This document shows positions 43,290 through 50,845 of a DNA stretch of 64,000 nucleotides, piece after piece; positions within the stretch are counted from its first letter, which is position 1; each line of letters begins with the position of its first letter. Source of the stretch: Acididesulfobacillus acetoxydans (lineage in GTDB: Bacteria; Bacillota; Desulfitobacteriia; Desulfitobacteriales; Desulfitobacteriaceae); contig NZ_LR746496.1 of NCBI RefSeq assembly GCF_902729405.1, positions 2,046,001-2,110,000 of the forward strand, given 5' to 3'. The notes below the pieces were generated by a model. It was not told the origin of the DNA. It saw only the letters and a program-made list of their open reading frames with translations, and did no database searches. Made by a program: the position numbers and the translations under genes.

Positions 43290-43354
43290 CGGAGTGATAC
43301 CGGCTCCGAGCCCGACGGCCCTTCCCTGTGGGCAGGCCAATACGGGGTACATCG

Positions 43355-43396
43355 GTCTTCCTAACCCTCATCGAGGGAAAGGAAGACTTTTCTTTA
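43355..43396 (+). terminator. Terminator of the prkA-yhbH-spoVR operon
   Basis: GTCTTCCT and AGGAAGAC pair over an AA/AA internal loop and an inner CCCT/AGGG stem, followed by TTTTCTTT. Confidence 0.8.
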
Positions 43397-43416
43397 GAGG
43401 GTGGGGAGGATTTTCA

Positions 43417-43464
43417 ATGCCGGAGAGAGAATCTCTTAAGCAAGAGGGAGAATCTCTTGAGTAA
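43417..43464 (+). CDS. Possible 15-residue peptide encoded by tandem repeats
   Basis: ATG 43417 has GGGGAGGA six bases upstream and reads MPERESLKQEGESLE before a stop. The peptide arises from the first units of a 21-bp repeat. It may be a chance frame. Confidence 0.25.
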   Translation: MPERESLKQEGESLE

Positions 43465-43508
43465 CAGGTAGAATCTCTTGAGCAAAATCTCTTGAGCAAA
43501 AGGTAGAA
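43429..43508 (+). repeat. Imperfect tandem repeats of GAATCTCTTGAGCAA
   Basis: Units start at 43429, 43450, 43471 and 43485; the first two are 21 bp apart and the last pair is shortened. They lie after the spoVR terminator. The rest of the gap to 43649 shows no gene. Confidence 0.7.
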
Positions 43509-43649
43509 GCTTCCAGAAGTAAAATTAGCTCTGGGGCGGCTCAAGGCGGGAAGACAAAACCCCGCTGAGTTCCGTAGAACCCGCGAGTGTCGGTACTGCT
43601 GCTGCCTTCAGGTATCCGCCTTTTGATCCCGGGTTTTGAGGAGGACAGT

Positions 43650-44546
43650 ATGAGAACGCACAAACTCAATGAACGCGTTTTTTTATTTATGGATGATGGC
43701 CACCACCATGAGAACGTCGTGGTCATTTGGACACCTTCGGGTCCCGTGGTGGTGGATTCCTTCCGTTTTCCCAGCCAGTTTCAAGCGGTTGAGGAACACA
43801 TGCGGGAAAGGGGGTGTTCCCGGCCCCTGGCCCAAATCTTTACCCACTGGCACCCGAATCATACGCTGGGAAATCGGAATTTAGCCGGAACCCGCGTTGT
43901 GGCGCAGAGGTTGACCTGGGAGTTCATGTTAGGCGGCCGTCTGGCGGGACAACTGGGTCAAGAGGAACTGCAGTGGATGCAAGGAGGCGGTTGGCCGGGG
44001 CCCGAAGACAGGAAGGTTGTTGAGAAAGAGTTAAACTTAAGCATAGGCGGAATGAGTTTGCGCTTATTGCATGTGGCGGGCCACACAGCGGATTCACTCA
44101 TCGTGCAGATTCCGGAATATCGCCTGGTCATCGCGGGGGATAATCTGGTCGGTCCGGAAGTTGAATTTTTCTTTCCCAGCGGCCCCACCCGCAAGCGTAC
44201 TCCGGAATTGGATGGGTTGGCTCTGGTTTACCGGCACATACGCCTTCTGGCGCCGAAAATTGTCGTTCCCGGTCACGGTTGGGTGCTGCCGCCGGAGGAG
44301 ATGCTTTCCCTCAATGAGCACCGCTTAAAAAGTGTTCTCAGGCGCAGCGCCGAAATTGCCCAGAGGCTGTTGACGTGGTCGGAAAGCGGTGGGCCGGAGG
44401 GTTTTAATGAATATTTAATCAAGACGTGGTTGAGTCAGGCCAATGCCTGCGTTACGATGGATGAGCAGGAGGCGCTCAAAGAAAGTGTCGGCCGGGTTTT
44501 AAACCAACTCGGTGAGGCCTTTGCGCATGGGGTCCTGCGTGAGTAG
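43650..44546 (+). CDS. Metallo-beta-lactamase fold hydrolase
   Basis: MBL-fold protein of 298 residues. The zinc motif is FTHWHPNHTLGNRNL, where the usual aspartate of H-x-H-x-D-H is replaced by asparagine; later ligands are in HVAGHTADSLIV, VIAGDNLVGPEV and VVPGHGWVLPPEE. An asparagine at that position is unusual and may change metal binding. Substrate unknown. ATG 43650 follows GAGGAGG. It precedes the DedA genes but no functional link is evident. Confidence 0.85.
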   Translation: MRTHKLNERVFLFMDDGHHHENVVVIWTPSGPVVVDSFRFPSQFQAVEEHMRERGCSRPLAQIFTHWHPNHTLGNRNLAGTRVVAQRLTWEFMLGGRLAGQLGQEELQWMQGGGWPGPEDRKVVEKELNLSIGGMSLRLLHVAGHTADSLIVQIPEYRLVIAGDNLVGPEVEFFFPSGPTRKRTPELDGLALVYRHIRLLAPKIVVPGHGWVLPPEEMLSLNEHRLKSVLRRSAEIAQRLLTWSESGGPEGFNEYLIKTWLSQANACVTMDEQEALKESVGRVLNQLGEAFAHGVLRE

Positions 44547-44618
44547 GTGTGGCGCGGCCGGGGGGAATGTGATAAAATCAGCGTGGTTCTTTCTGCCGGC
44601 GGACAGTTGCCGGAGTAA

Positions 44619-45260
44619 GTGGGAGAGCACGTCGTTGGGGGTACGGATTTGACAACTTTGATTGCGCATCTGGGCGCGTTTGTGATTCGAATTATATCCA
44701 CCCTGGGTTATGCCGGAGTCTTTGCGGCTATGGCACTGGAAAGCGCCTGCATTCCCTTGCCCAGTGAAATCATTCTGCCTTTTACGGGCTATATGGTCTT
44801 TTTGGGACGGTTTGGGCTCTGGCAGGCTACCCTCGCTGCCACCCTGGGCAACCTCTTTGGGGCTATGGTGGCCTATTATGTGGGGGTTTGGGGTGGACGG
44901 CCCTTTCTCAAACGCTATGGACGCTACTTTTTTTTCAATGAGCGTGAATTCGCCGGGACCGAGAGAATATTTGCCCGGCATGGGGAAATTACGGTTTTCC
45001 TGGGGAGGGTGCTGCCGGTTGTGCGCACCTTCATTTCCCTGCCGGCGGGAATAGCCCGCATGAACCCGCTCAAAGTGGCGCTCTATTCTCTCTTGGGGGC
45101 GCTTCCCTGGTGTTTCTTGCTGATTCTGACCGGGGAAAGGCTAGGGGCCAAATGGAATGCCTTAAAACCTTTGTTTCACCGTTTTGACCTTGTGATCGGG
45201 GTCTTCGTCGTTCTCGCTCTGGCCTTCTGGATTTGGCGGCATGTGCAAAAGAGAAACTAG
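44619..45260 (+). CDS. DedA family membrane protein
   Basis: DedA/SNARE-associated (VTT) protein of about 213 residues. The hallmark LESACIPLPSEIILPFTGY near the first helix and the loop FARHGEITVFLGRVLPVVRTF with conserved arginines are clear. DedA proteins act as lipid flippases, some for undecaprenyl phosphate. GTG 44619 has only a weak, close GGAG; TTG 44649 behind TTGGGGG is an alternative start. A second DedA gene follows closely. Confidence 0.9.
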   Translation: MGEHVVGGTDLTTLIAHLGAFVIRIISTLGYAGVFAAMALESACIPLPSEIILPFTGYMVFLGRFGLWQATLAATLGNLFGAMVAYYVGVWGGRPFLKRYGRYFFFNEREFAGTERIFARHGEITVFLGRVLPVVRTFISLPAGIARMNPLKVALYSLLGALPWCFLLILTGERLGAKWNALKPLFHRFDLVIGVFVVLALAFWIWRHVQKRN

Positions 45261-45325
45261 AGAAGTCCGATGAGCGGAGGCGGCGGAATAAGAGACGCGG
45301 ATACCGGGCGAGGGAGGAAAGTGCG

Positions 45326-45937
45326 GTGCACGGTCTGGAGCATATCGTCTATTCGATTATCTATCACTATCGCTATGCCGGCTTGTTTGTGCTTCTCTCC
45401 CTGGGCATGCTCGGCATACCGGTGCCGGATGAGTTTCTGATGACGTTCAGCGGTTTTCAAACTACGGTGGGACACATGGCTTTTGGCGAGACACTTGTCT
45501 TGGCCTCCCTGGGGAGCTTCGTCGGCATGAATTTGAGTTATTGGATTGGCAGGGTTCTCGGCACTCCTTTTCTCCGCAAAATTACCCCCTGGCTGCATAT
45601 GAACGAGAAACGCGTCGCCCGGGCCGAACACTGGTTCAACAGGTATGGTGATCGGCTCATCGTGGTAGGATATTTTTTCCCGGGATTTCGCCACTTCATA
45701 GCTTACTTTGCCGGCATGAGCGAAGTTTTTTATGGACGGTACGCGGTGCTGACAGGTATCGGAGCACTTCTCTGGTCTGCGGCTTTCATTTCCTTGGGGC
45801 GCGTGCTGGGTGTGCACTGGAGAATGATCACCGCTCTCTTACACCGCTACCTGGTCAGCGGTGCTTTGCTTTTAGCCCTGATCGTCATCCTCGTCTATAT
45901 TTTCAGCGTGAGACGGGGCAAGGCGGATTTGGATTAG
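45326..45937 (+). CDS. DedA family membrane protein, second copy
   Basis: VTT-domain protein of 203 residues and a distant paralogue of the preceding gene: GMLGIPVPDEFLMTFSGF and WFNRYGDRLIVVGYFFPGFRHF match the two hallmark regions, with phenylalanine replacing valine in the second. GTG 45326 is chosen because GGGAGG lies eight bases upstream; longer frames would overlap the first gene. The pair may act on different lipids or together. Confidence 0.88.
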   Translation: MHGLEHIVYSIIYHYRYAGLFVLLSLGMLGIPVPDEFLMTFSGFQTTVGHMAFGETLVLASLGSFVGMNLSYWIGRVLGTPFLRKITPWLHMNEKRVARAEHWFNRYGDRLIVVGYFFPGFRHFIAYFAGMSEVFYGRYAVLTGIGALLWSAAFISLGRVLGVHWRMITALLHRYLVSGALLLALIVILVYIFSVRRGKADLD

Positions 45938-45974
45938 CGCCGGGTTAGCGTACACGCATTCAAGGAGGATATCT

Positions 45975-46910
45975 ATGCTCGATCTCCTTAAACTTTTCAC
46001 TCAGGTGGTGGAAGAGCAAAGCTTCACTGCCACTGCCCGCCACTTGGGGGTCAGCCAACCGGCTGTCTCCAATCAAATGCGGGCTCTGGAGGACAAACTC
46101 GGGGTCAAATTGCTCTTGCGCCGCGGCAAAGCCCTGGTCCTGACGGCGGAAGGAGAAATTGTTTTGCGTCAGGCACGGCGGATTCTGGACAATTGGGACG
46201 AACTTCTGGAGCAAATCGGGACGGCCGGCCCGGAATGTTCCGGGCTCGTGCGCTTGGGAGCTTCCCATATCCCGGGGGAATATCTCTTGCCCGCACTCTT
46301 GGCAGACTTTCAACACGAATTTGCCAAGGTCCAGCTTAAGCTGGTGGTCGGGGACAGCCTGGAAATGGCAAATAAAGTTTCGGAACGGGAAGTGGATTTC
46401 GCCGTCGTGGGTTCCTCCTTTGACAGTGAAAAGCTGGCGTCGGAATTCTGGCAATGGGATGAATTGATGCTGGTTTTGCCGGAGGGCCACCCGCTGGCCG
46501 GCCAAAGGGAGATCCGGCTGTCTGATCTTCTGCCCTATCCCATGATTGTCCGGGAAGAAGGTTCCGGACACCGACGGGCTTTGGAAGAGACCCTGGCGGG
46601 GTTGGGTCTTTCTCTGCCGGACTTTCGTATCAGTTTGGAGGCCGGCAGTATTGAGGCGATCAAAAACTCCGTCAGGGCGGATCTCGGTTACTCGTTTATC
46701 TCCCGCTCGGCTTTGGGGGTTTCCGCGGAGGGAATGAGAGTATGCCGCTTGCAAGACATCAATATCAGGCGCGGTTTTTACTTGGTCACTCAGCGCCATA
46801 AGCCTTTGCCGGTTTCTTCCCAGGTGTGTTATACCCAAATCAGAAACTGCAAGCGGAGTGCGGTGCCTGCCGAAAGCGGAACGGGGTGCCTGCCGCGGAT
46901 CAAAGACTGA
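45975..46910 (+). CDS. LysR family transcriptional regulator
   Basis: LysR regulator of 311 residues. The N-terminal helix-turn-helix (LLKLFTQVVEEQSFTATARH, SQPAVSNQMRALEDKLG) is followed by the substrate-binding-like domain (RLGASHIPGEYLLPALLADF and onward). CAAGGAGG precedes ATG 45975. LysR targets are often divergent neighbours, but here the next genes run the same way; an own-promoter or DedA target is possible. The C-terminal 20 residues are not typical and may be a drifted tail. Confidence 0.9.
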   Translation: MLDLLKLFTQVVEEQSFTATARHLGVSQPAVSNQMRALEDKLGVKLLLRRGKALVLTAEGEIVLRQARRILDNWDELLEQIGTAGPECSGLVRLGASHIPGEYLLPALLADFQHEFAKVQLKLVVGDSLEMANKVSEREVDFAVVGSSFDSEKLASEFWQWDELMLVLPEGHPLAGQREIRLSDLLPYPMIVREEGSGHRRALEETLAGLGLSLPDFRISLEAGSIEAIKNSVRADLGYSFISRSALGVSAEGMRVCRLQDINIRRGFYLVTQRHKPLPVSSQVCYTQIRNCKRSAVPAESGTGCLPRIKD

Positions 46911-46980
46911 GTATCAAGCACTGAACAGCAAACGTCAAACACGGAACATACACATCCAAACATTGAACATCAAACGTACA

Positions 46981-47033
46981 TCGAACATGACGTCAAACAT
47001 CGAACATGACGTCAAACATCGGACGTCAGACAT
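46981..47033. repeat. 19-bp tandem repeat with TGACGTCA core
   Basis: TCGAACATGACGTCAAACA occurs twice in a row (46981 and 47000) with degenerate pieces on both sides (from about 46925). It lies between the LysR and DnaA-like genes. Confidence 0.7.
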
Positions 47034-47053
47034 AGCCCGACGGGAGGAAAGTC

Positions 47054-48043
47054 ATGAAGTTCTTTGTCAGCGATTTTAATGTCTCGGCCTGGCAAGCGGT
47101 TAAGGGCTTTACTCCTGAAAAGTGGCCTCAGGTCACCCTTCTCTACGGGCCTCCGGGAACCGGCAAGAGCACCCTTTTGCACCTGTTCTACCGGCGCGCC
47201 CTGCGCAGCGAGCGGGGCTCTGTGCTGGCTGAGGCCCGCAGGTTTGCCAGGGACTATGCCTTGGCGGCTCAGGAAAGCGCGTTGGGGCGTTTCCGCCGGT
47301 ATTACCGAACCGCTCCTTATCTCTTCCTCGATGATCTTCAGGTGCTCAGCGGCAAGAAGAAGACCATTGAGGAACTTCTGCATACTTTTGAACATAGGCT
47401 GGAGTACGAATATAAGGTTTTTGTAACTCTGGAGTCTGAGAAGCCCGATCTGGAGTTTTTGGGGCGAAGACTGGCCTCGCGTTTCCTGAGCGGACTTACT
47501 TTACCGTTGTATCAGCCCAAGGCGGGGGAAATCAGGGATTTCATCAGGGGCGATTTGGCGCAAAGGCTGGCCCTGGTCGAGCCGGCGCTCGTCGACGGCT
47601 TGGCGGAACGGGCGGCCAACCTGACAGAGGCTAAGAACCTGATTCGGGAATTCGGCATTTACATCGATCAAAGGGCGGCTGCTTTCACCCTGGAAGGTTT
47701 CCGGGAGTTTTGGCAAGTATGGGAGTGCCGGCAGAAAACGAAACCCGTCCCTCGGAATGTCATTCGGATAACGTCGCAGGTTACCGGCATTCCCGCAGAA
47801 GAAATTTTGGGTTCCGGGCGCCCGGCTCCGCTGGTAGAAGCCAGGCACTTGGCTATGTATGCGGTCAGGGAAATCTGTGGGTGCGGTTATGCCGAGATCG
47901 GACGGATTTTCGGCAAGGAACATGGGGCAGTGATCCGGGCTTGCCGGTCCGTTGCGGTTAAACTGGAGAAGAACGAAGACCTGAGGGAAAGATTCAGGTA
48001 CATTGGCCAAGCATTTGCATCTTCCGGGCCGGATGGAGGTTGA
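47054..48043 (+). CDS. DnaA-like AAA+ ATPase lacking domains I and II
   Basis: Protein of 329 residues that resembles DnaA domains III and IV only. Walker A is GPPGTGKST (residues 32-40) and Walker B LFLDDLQ (90-96). The last 90 residues match the DnaA DNA-binding domain: HLAMYAVREICGCGYAEIG and then FGKEHGAVIRACRSV, against the DnaA signature around DHTTVIHAC. Domains I and II, used for helicase loading and DnaB or DiaA contact, are absent. It might regulate initiation or another origin; Hda and DnaA-like phage proteins are alternatives, but the DNA-binding domain argues against Hda. GGGAGGAAAG precedes ATG 47054. Confidence 0.75.
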   Translation: MKFFVSDFNVSAWQAVKGFTPEKWPQVTLLYGPPGTGKSTLLHLFYRRALRSERGSVLAEARRFARDYALAAQESALGRFRRYYRTAPYLFLDDLQVLSGKKKTIEELLHTFEHRLEYEYKVFVTLESEKPDLEFLGRRLASRFLSGLTLPLYQPKAGEIRDFIRGDLAQRLALVEPALVDGLAERAANLTEAKNLIREFGIYIDQRAAAFTLEGFREFWQVWECRQKTKPVPRNVIRITSQVTGIPAEEILGSGRPAPLVEARHLAMYAVREICGCGYAEIGRIFGKEHGAVIRACRSVAVKLEKNEDLRERFRYIGQAFASSGPDGG

Positions 48044-48082
48044 CGAAGCGGAAAAAAGGTGATAGATTGTGCTTGACAAAAT

Positions 48083-48236
48083 TCTTCGTTAGGTGAGGCT
48101 TCTACACAGACACAGGCCGCTGCCCGGAAATGTCGAGAGACGCTAACGGGTCAACAGGTATTACCGGATTAAGGTTTTACTTAACGTGGCTGGGAACAAT
48201 CTCTAGCTGTGTACGTGCTAAAACTCAGACGAGTGG
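48083..48236 (+). ncRNA. M-box (ykoK leader) magnesium riboswitch
   Basis: The consensus blocks are all present in order: CTTCGTTAGGTGAGGCTTCT, then ACAGGCCGCTGCCCGGAAAT, GTCGAGAGACGC, GGGTCAACAGG, and near the end GTACGTGCTAAAACTCAGAC. This class binds Mg2+ and shuts off expression of Mg2+ transport genes when magnesium is high. A terminator-like hairpin follows, so control is by transcription ending. The controlled gene is the MgtE-like protein downstream. Confidence 0.9.
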
Positions 48237-48250
48237 GGAAAGGGCAAGTT

Positions 48251-48283
48251 GAGGGTTGGCCTTTCGAGGGCTGATTTTTTTTA
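48251..48283 (+). terminator. Expression-platform terminator of the M-box
   Basis: A short wobble-containing hairpin (GGTTGGCC with GGGCTGAT region, loop TTTCGA) leads into a run of eight T. When Mg2+ is bound the riboswitch would let it form. Confidence 0.65.
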
Positions 48284-48289
48284 GCTCCG

Positions 48290-48363
48290 TCCGGTCTGCG
48301 GGGGGAAAACCTGACGTGCCCAACTGAAGATGATGTAAGTCGGTATACTCAGCGCAGACCGGA
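48290..48363 (+). repeat. 11-bp inverted repeat in the MgtE-like leader
   Basis: TCCGGTCTGCG (48290-48300) and CGCAGACCGGA (48353-48363) are perfect complements 52 bases apart and enclose a possible -10 box TATACT at 48344. They could fold the leader or flank a second promoter. Confidence 0.55.
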
Positions 48364-48393
48364 ACGGCCGGGAGACGGATTACACGAACGGGA

Positions 48394-48445
48394 GGTGGTT
48401 TAATGGACGCTGGTCCTGAACGAAGTAATTTAACATTAAACCACC
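48394..48445 (+). promoter_or_regulatory. Hairpin hiding a leader ribosome binding site and start
   Basis: GGTGGTTTAATG (48394-48405) pairs perfectly with CATTAAACCACC (48434-48445). The left arm covers the ribosome binding site and ATG of a 30-codon upstream frame; the right arm ends eight bases before the binding site of the MgtE-like gene. Confidence 0.55.
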
Positions 48446-48495
48446 GAAACGGGAGTGATCAGAATGGAGTTATTGACAGATCTTTACGTGAGTGA
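48403..48495 (+). CDS. Possible 30-residue leader peptide overlapping the MgtE-like gene
   Basis: ATG 48403 with GGAGGTGG upstream opens a frame of 30 codons (MDAGPERSNLTLNHRN at its start) that ends within the MgtE-like gene, 32 bases after that gene's start. Translation through it would unfold the hairpin and could affect initiation of the downstream gene. It may be a chance frame. Confidence 0.35.
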   Translation: MDAGPERSNLTLNHRNGSDQNGVIDRSLRE

Positions 48496-49702
48496 ACTCA
48501 TCGGTAAGCCTGTCATGGACCGCGGCGGGCGCCGGCTCGGGAAGGTCCGGGATATTGTGGTGGAGCGGGAGTCCTTGTTTCCTTCGGTTCGAGGCTTGGT
48601 GGTCGGCAAAAAGGGGGATTTCAAAGAGATCCCCTGGCCGGATATTTATTTATTAAGCCGCAAGTTCGTGGCCTTGCAAGTGGCGGAACCTGACGTACAC
48701 TATGCGCCCGTGAAGGAGGACGCCTATCGTACAAGTATGATCTTGGACCAGCAAATTGTGGATATCAACGGGGCCAAAGTGGTGCGGGTCAACGATATCA
48801 AGCTGGCGGGAGACGGAAATGACGCCCATATCGTGTCGGTCGATGTCGGGGTAGCGGGTTTGATCCGCAGATTTTTGGCCGGCCGCCTGGGTGGAGAACA
48901 GAGCGGCAAATGGGTGAGACCGCAGCTCATCCGCTGGGATGTTCTGCAACCCCTGCCTAAACAAGGGGAGCATCTGGCCCTCAAAGTGTCCGCAGACAAG
49001 CTGGCCAAGATGCATCCCGTCGATTTGGCCGATATTGTGGAGAACCTGAGTCATCACGAACGGCGGGAGCTCTTCGAACAGCTGGATCCGGAGGTGGCTG
49101 CCGACACTTTGGCCGAAGTCGAGATGGATGTTCAGGTTTCCATCCTCAAAGGTTTGGACAAAGAGCGGGCAGCCGATATATTGGAAGAGATGGAGCAGGA
49201 CGAGGCCGTAGACCTGCTCTCGGAATTGACGGATGAGGATTCCGATCAATTGCTGAACCTGATGGATCACGAGGAAGCTTCTGATCTGCGGGGACTTCTC
49301 GAGTATGAGGAAGGGACGGCCGGAAGTATGATGACCACGGATTTCCTGGCTTTTGCGGAAGAACTGACCTGCGACGCTGTGATCGAGCGCCTGCGTGAAT
49401 TGGCCCCTGACGCGGATTATGTGTATTACCTGTACGTGATCGATGGCCGGGGGCGGCTGAGCGGGGTGGTGTCTTTGCGTGAACTTATTGTCAGCCCGCC
49501 TGAGCGGAAGATCGGGGAAATCATGCGCAGAAGGGTTATTTCCGTGACTGCGGAGGAAGAGGAGAAACAGATCCGCCGCCTGTTCACGAAATACAGTCTT
49601 TTGGCTTTGCCGGTGGTGGATGATGCGGGCAAGCTGATAGGGATCATTACGGTTGACGACGTGCTGTCCTTGCCGATTAACAGCCGTGGCCTTAAAATGT
49701 AG
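48464..49702 (+). CDS. PRC-barrel/MgtE N-domain/CBS protein without membrane domain
   Basis: Protein of 412 residues. Two PRC-barrel-like units (residues 1-165; GKPVMDRGGRRLGKVRDIVV, IVDINGAKVVRVNDIKLAG) precede an MgtE_N superhelix (HPVDLADIVENLSHHERREL and onward) and a CBS pair ending LIGIITVDDVLSLP. In MgtE the transmembrane pore follows here, but this gene stops. It is therefore a cytosolic Mg2+-sensing-like protein rather than a channel by itself. In related Firmicutes such a gene precedes an NRAMP-like metal transporter, which is absent here. An M-box controls it. ATG 48464 follows GGGAG. Confidence 0.85.
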   Translation: MELLTDLYVSELIGKPVMDRGGRRLGKVRDIVVERESLFPSVRGLVVGKKGDFKEIPWPDIYLLSRKFVALQVAEPDVHYAPVKEDAYRTSMILDQQIVDINGAKVVRVNDIKLAGDGNDAHIVSVDVGVAGLIRRFLAGRLGGEQSGKWVRPQLIRWDVLQPLPKQGEHLALKVSADKLAKMHPVDLADIVENLSHHERRELFEQLDPEVAADTLAEVEMDVQVSILKGLDKERAADILEEMEQDEAVDLLSELTDEDSDQLLNLMDHEEASDLRGLLEYEEGTAGSMMTTDFLAFAEELTCDAVIERLRELAPDADYVYYLYVIDGRGRLSGVVSLRELIVSPPERKIGEIMRRRVISVTAEEEEKQIRRLFTKYSLLALPVVDDAGKLIGIITVDDVLSLPINSRGLKM

Positions 49703-49760
49703 CGGGGAACGTTGTCAATGGAGCGGAGAGTGCGCTCAGACTTAGCAGGGAGTGAAGAGA

Positions 49761-50732
49761 ATGGCAGAGGAAGTCAAAAGGATCGCCGTCTTGACCAGCG
49801 GCGGGGATGCGCCGGGAATGAATGCCGCCATCCGGGCTGTTGTGCGTAAGGGTATCTATCACGGCCTGACTGTTTACGGTGTGGAGCGGGGATATGAAGG
49901 GCTGATTCATGGGGAATTTCGGGAAATGAGCCTCGGTTCTGTGGCCGACATCATCCATAGAGGGGGTACGACTCTGAGGACGGCCCGTTCCAAGGAAATG
50001 CTGACGGCGGAAGGACAGGCCGCCGCGGCGGCGCAATTACGCGAACGCGGGATCGATGCCTTAATTGTCATCGGCGGAGACGGGTCATACAGGGGTGCCC
50101 AGACTCTTGCCGCGTTGGGGATCAAGATCGTCGGCATTCCGGGAACGATTGACAATGATATTCCGGGCACGGACTTGACGATCGGTTTCGACACGGCCAT
50201 CAATACGGTGGTTGAAGCGGTCAGCAAGATCCGGGATACGGCCACTTCTCACGAAAGGACTTTTCTGGTGGAAGTGATGGGGCGGACCTGCGGAAACATT
50301 GCCCTCCAGGCCGGTCTGGCCTGTGGGGCCGAATCCATTCTGGTGCCGGAGATTCCCTTTGATCTGGATGAAGTGGTTGCCAAACTGCGCCGGGGGCATG
50401 AACGGGGCAAGAATCACAGTATCATTCTGGTGGCGGAGGGAGTCGGAGGCGCCTACGAAATGGGCGAGGAACTGCGCAGACGTTCGGGTTTTGAGACAAG
50501 GGTGACGATTCTCGGACATCTGCAGCGGGGCGGCAACCCCAGCGCGCTTGACGCCGTAATTGCCTCGGCGATGGGAGGAAAAGCGGTTGAGGTTCTTATG
50601 AGAGGGGAGACAAACCAGATGACCGCTTATGTGAATCAGGAGGTCATTGCGTGTCCGATTGAGGCGGCTTACGGTCCCCGCCCGCCCTTTAACAAAAACC
50701 TGTATGATTTAGCCGAACAATTATCAATCTAA
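49761..50732 (+). CDS. pfkA: ATP-dependent 6-phosphofructokinase
   Basis: Phosphofructokinase of 323 residues, the bacterial length. Motifs are LTSGGDAPGMNAAIR, VIGGDGSYRGAQTL, the active-site PGTIDNDIPGTDLTIGFDTA, and VEVMGRTCGNIAL; GGDGS with the following residues fits ATP rather than pyrophosphate use. It phosphorylates fructose 6-phosphate in glycolysis. ATG 49761 behind GGGAG is preferred to GTG 49752. The pgi gene follows, so upper glycolysis is grouped. Confidence 0.93.
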   Translation: MAEEVKRIAVLTSGGDAPGMNAAIRAVVRKGIYHGLTVYGVERGYEGLIHGEFREMSLGSVADIIHRGGTTLRTARSKEMLTAEGQAAAAAQLRERGIDALIVIGGDGSYRGAQTLAALGIKIVGIPGTIDNDIPGTDLTIGFDTAINTVVEAVSKIRDTATSHERTFLVEVMGRTCGNIALQAGLACGAESILVPEIPFDLDEVVAKLRRGHERGKNHSIILVAEGVGGAYEMGEELRRRSGFETRVTILGHLQRGGNPSALDAVIASAMGGKAVEVLMRGETNQMTAYVNQEVIACPIEAAYGPRPPFNKNLYDLAEQLSI

Positions 50733-50845
50733 AGGCAGAGGCCGGATGTGCGCTTGCGTTGGAATGAGGGGAATTTAGCAACGAAGCTCATGCTTAAGCT
50801 GTTCATCCGAAGGCCAGCCGGCCGTTGAAGTGAGGGGGACTGTAT

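Noticed and set aside
43429-43508. CRISPR array
   Set aside because: The units are directly joined and degenerate, with no unique spacers and no cas genes in the window; the other tandem repeats fail for the same reason.
48073-48078. TTGACA as the -35 box of the M-box transcript
   Set aside because: The matching -10 box would fall inside the riboswitch, so the RNA would lack its 5' part.
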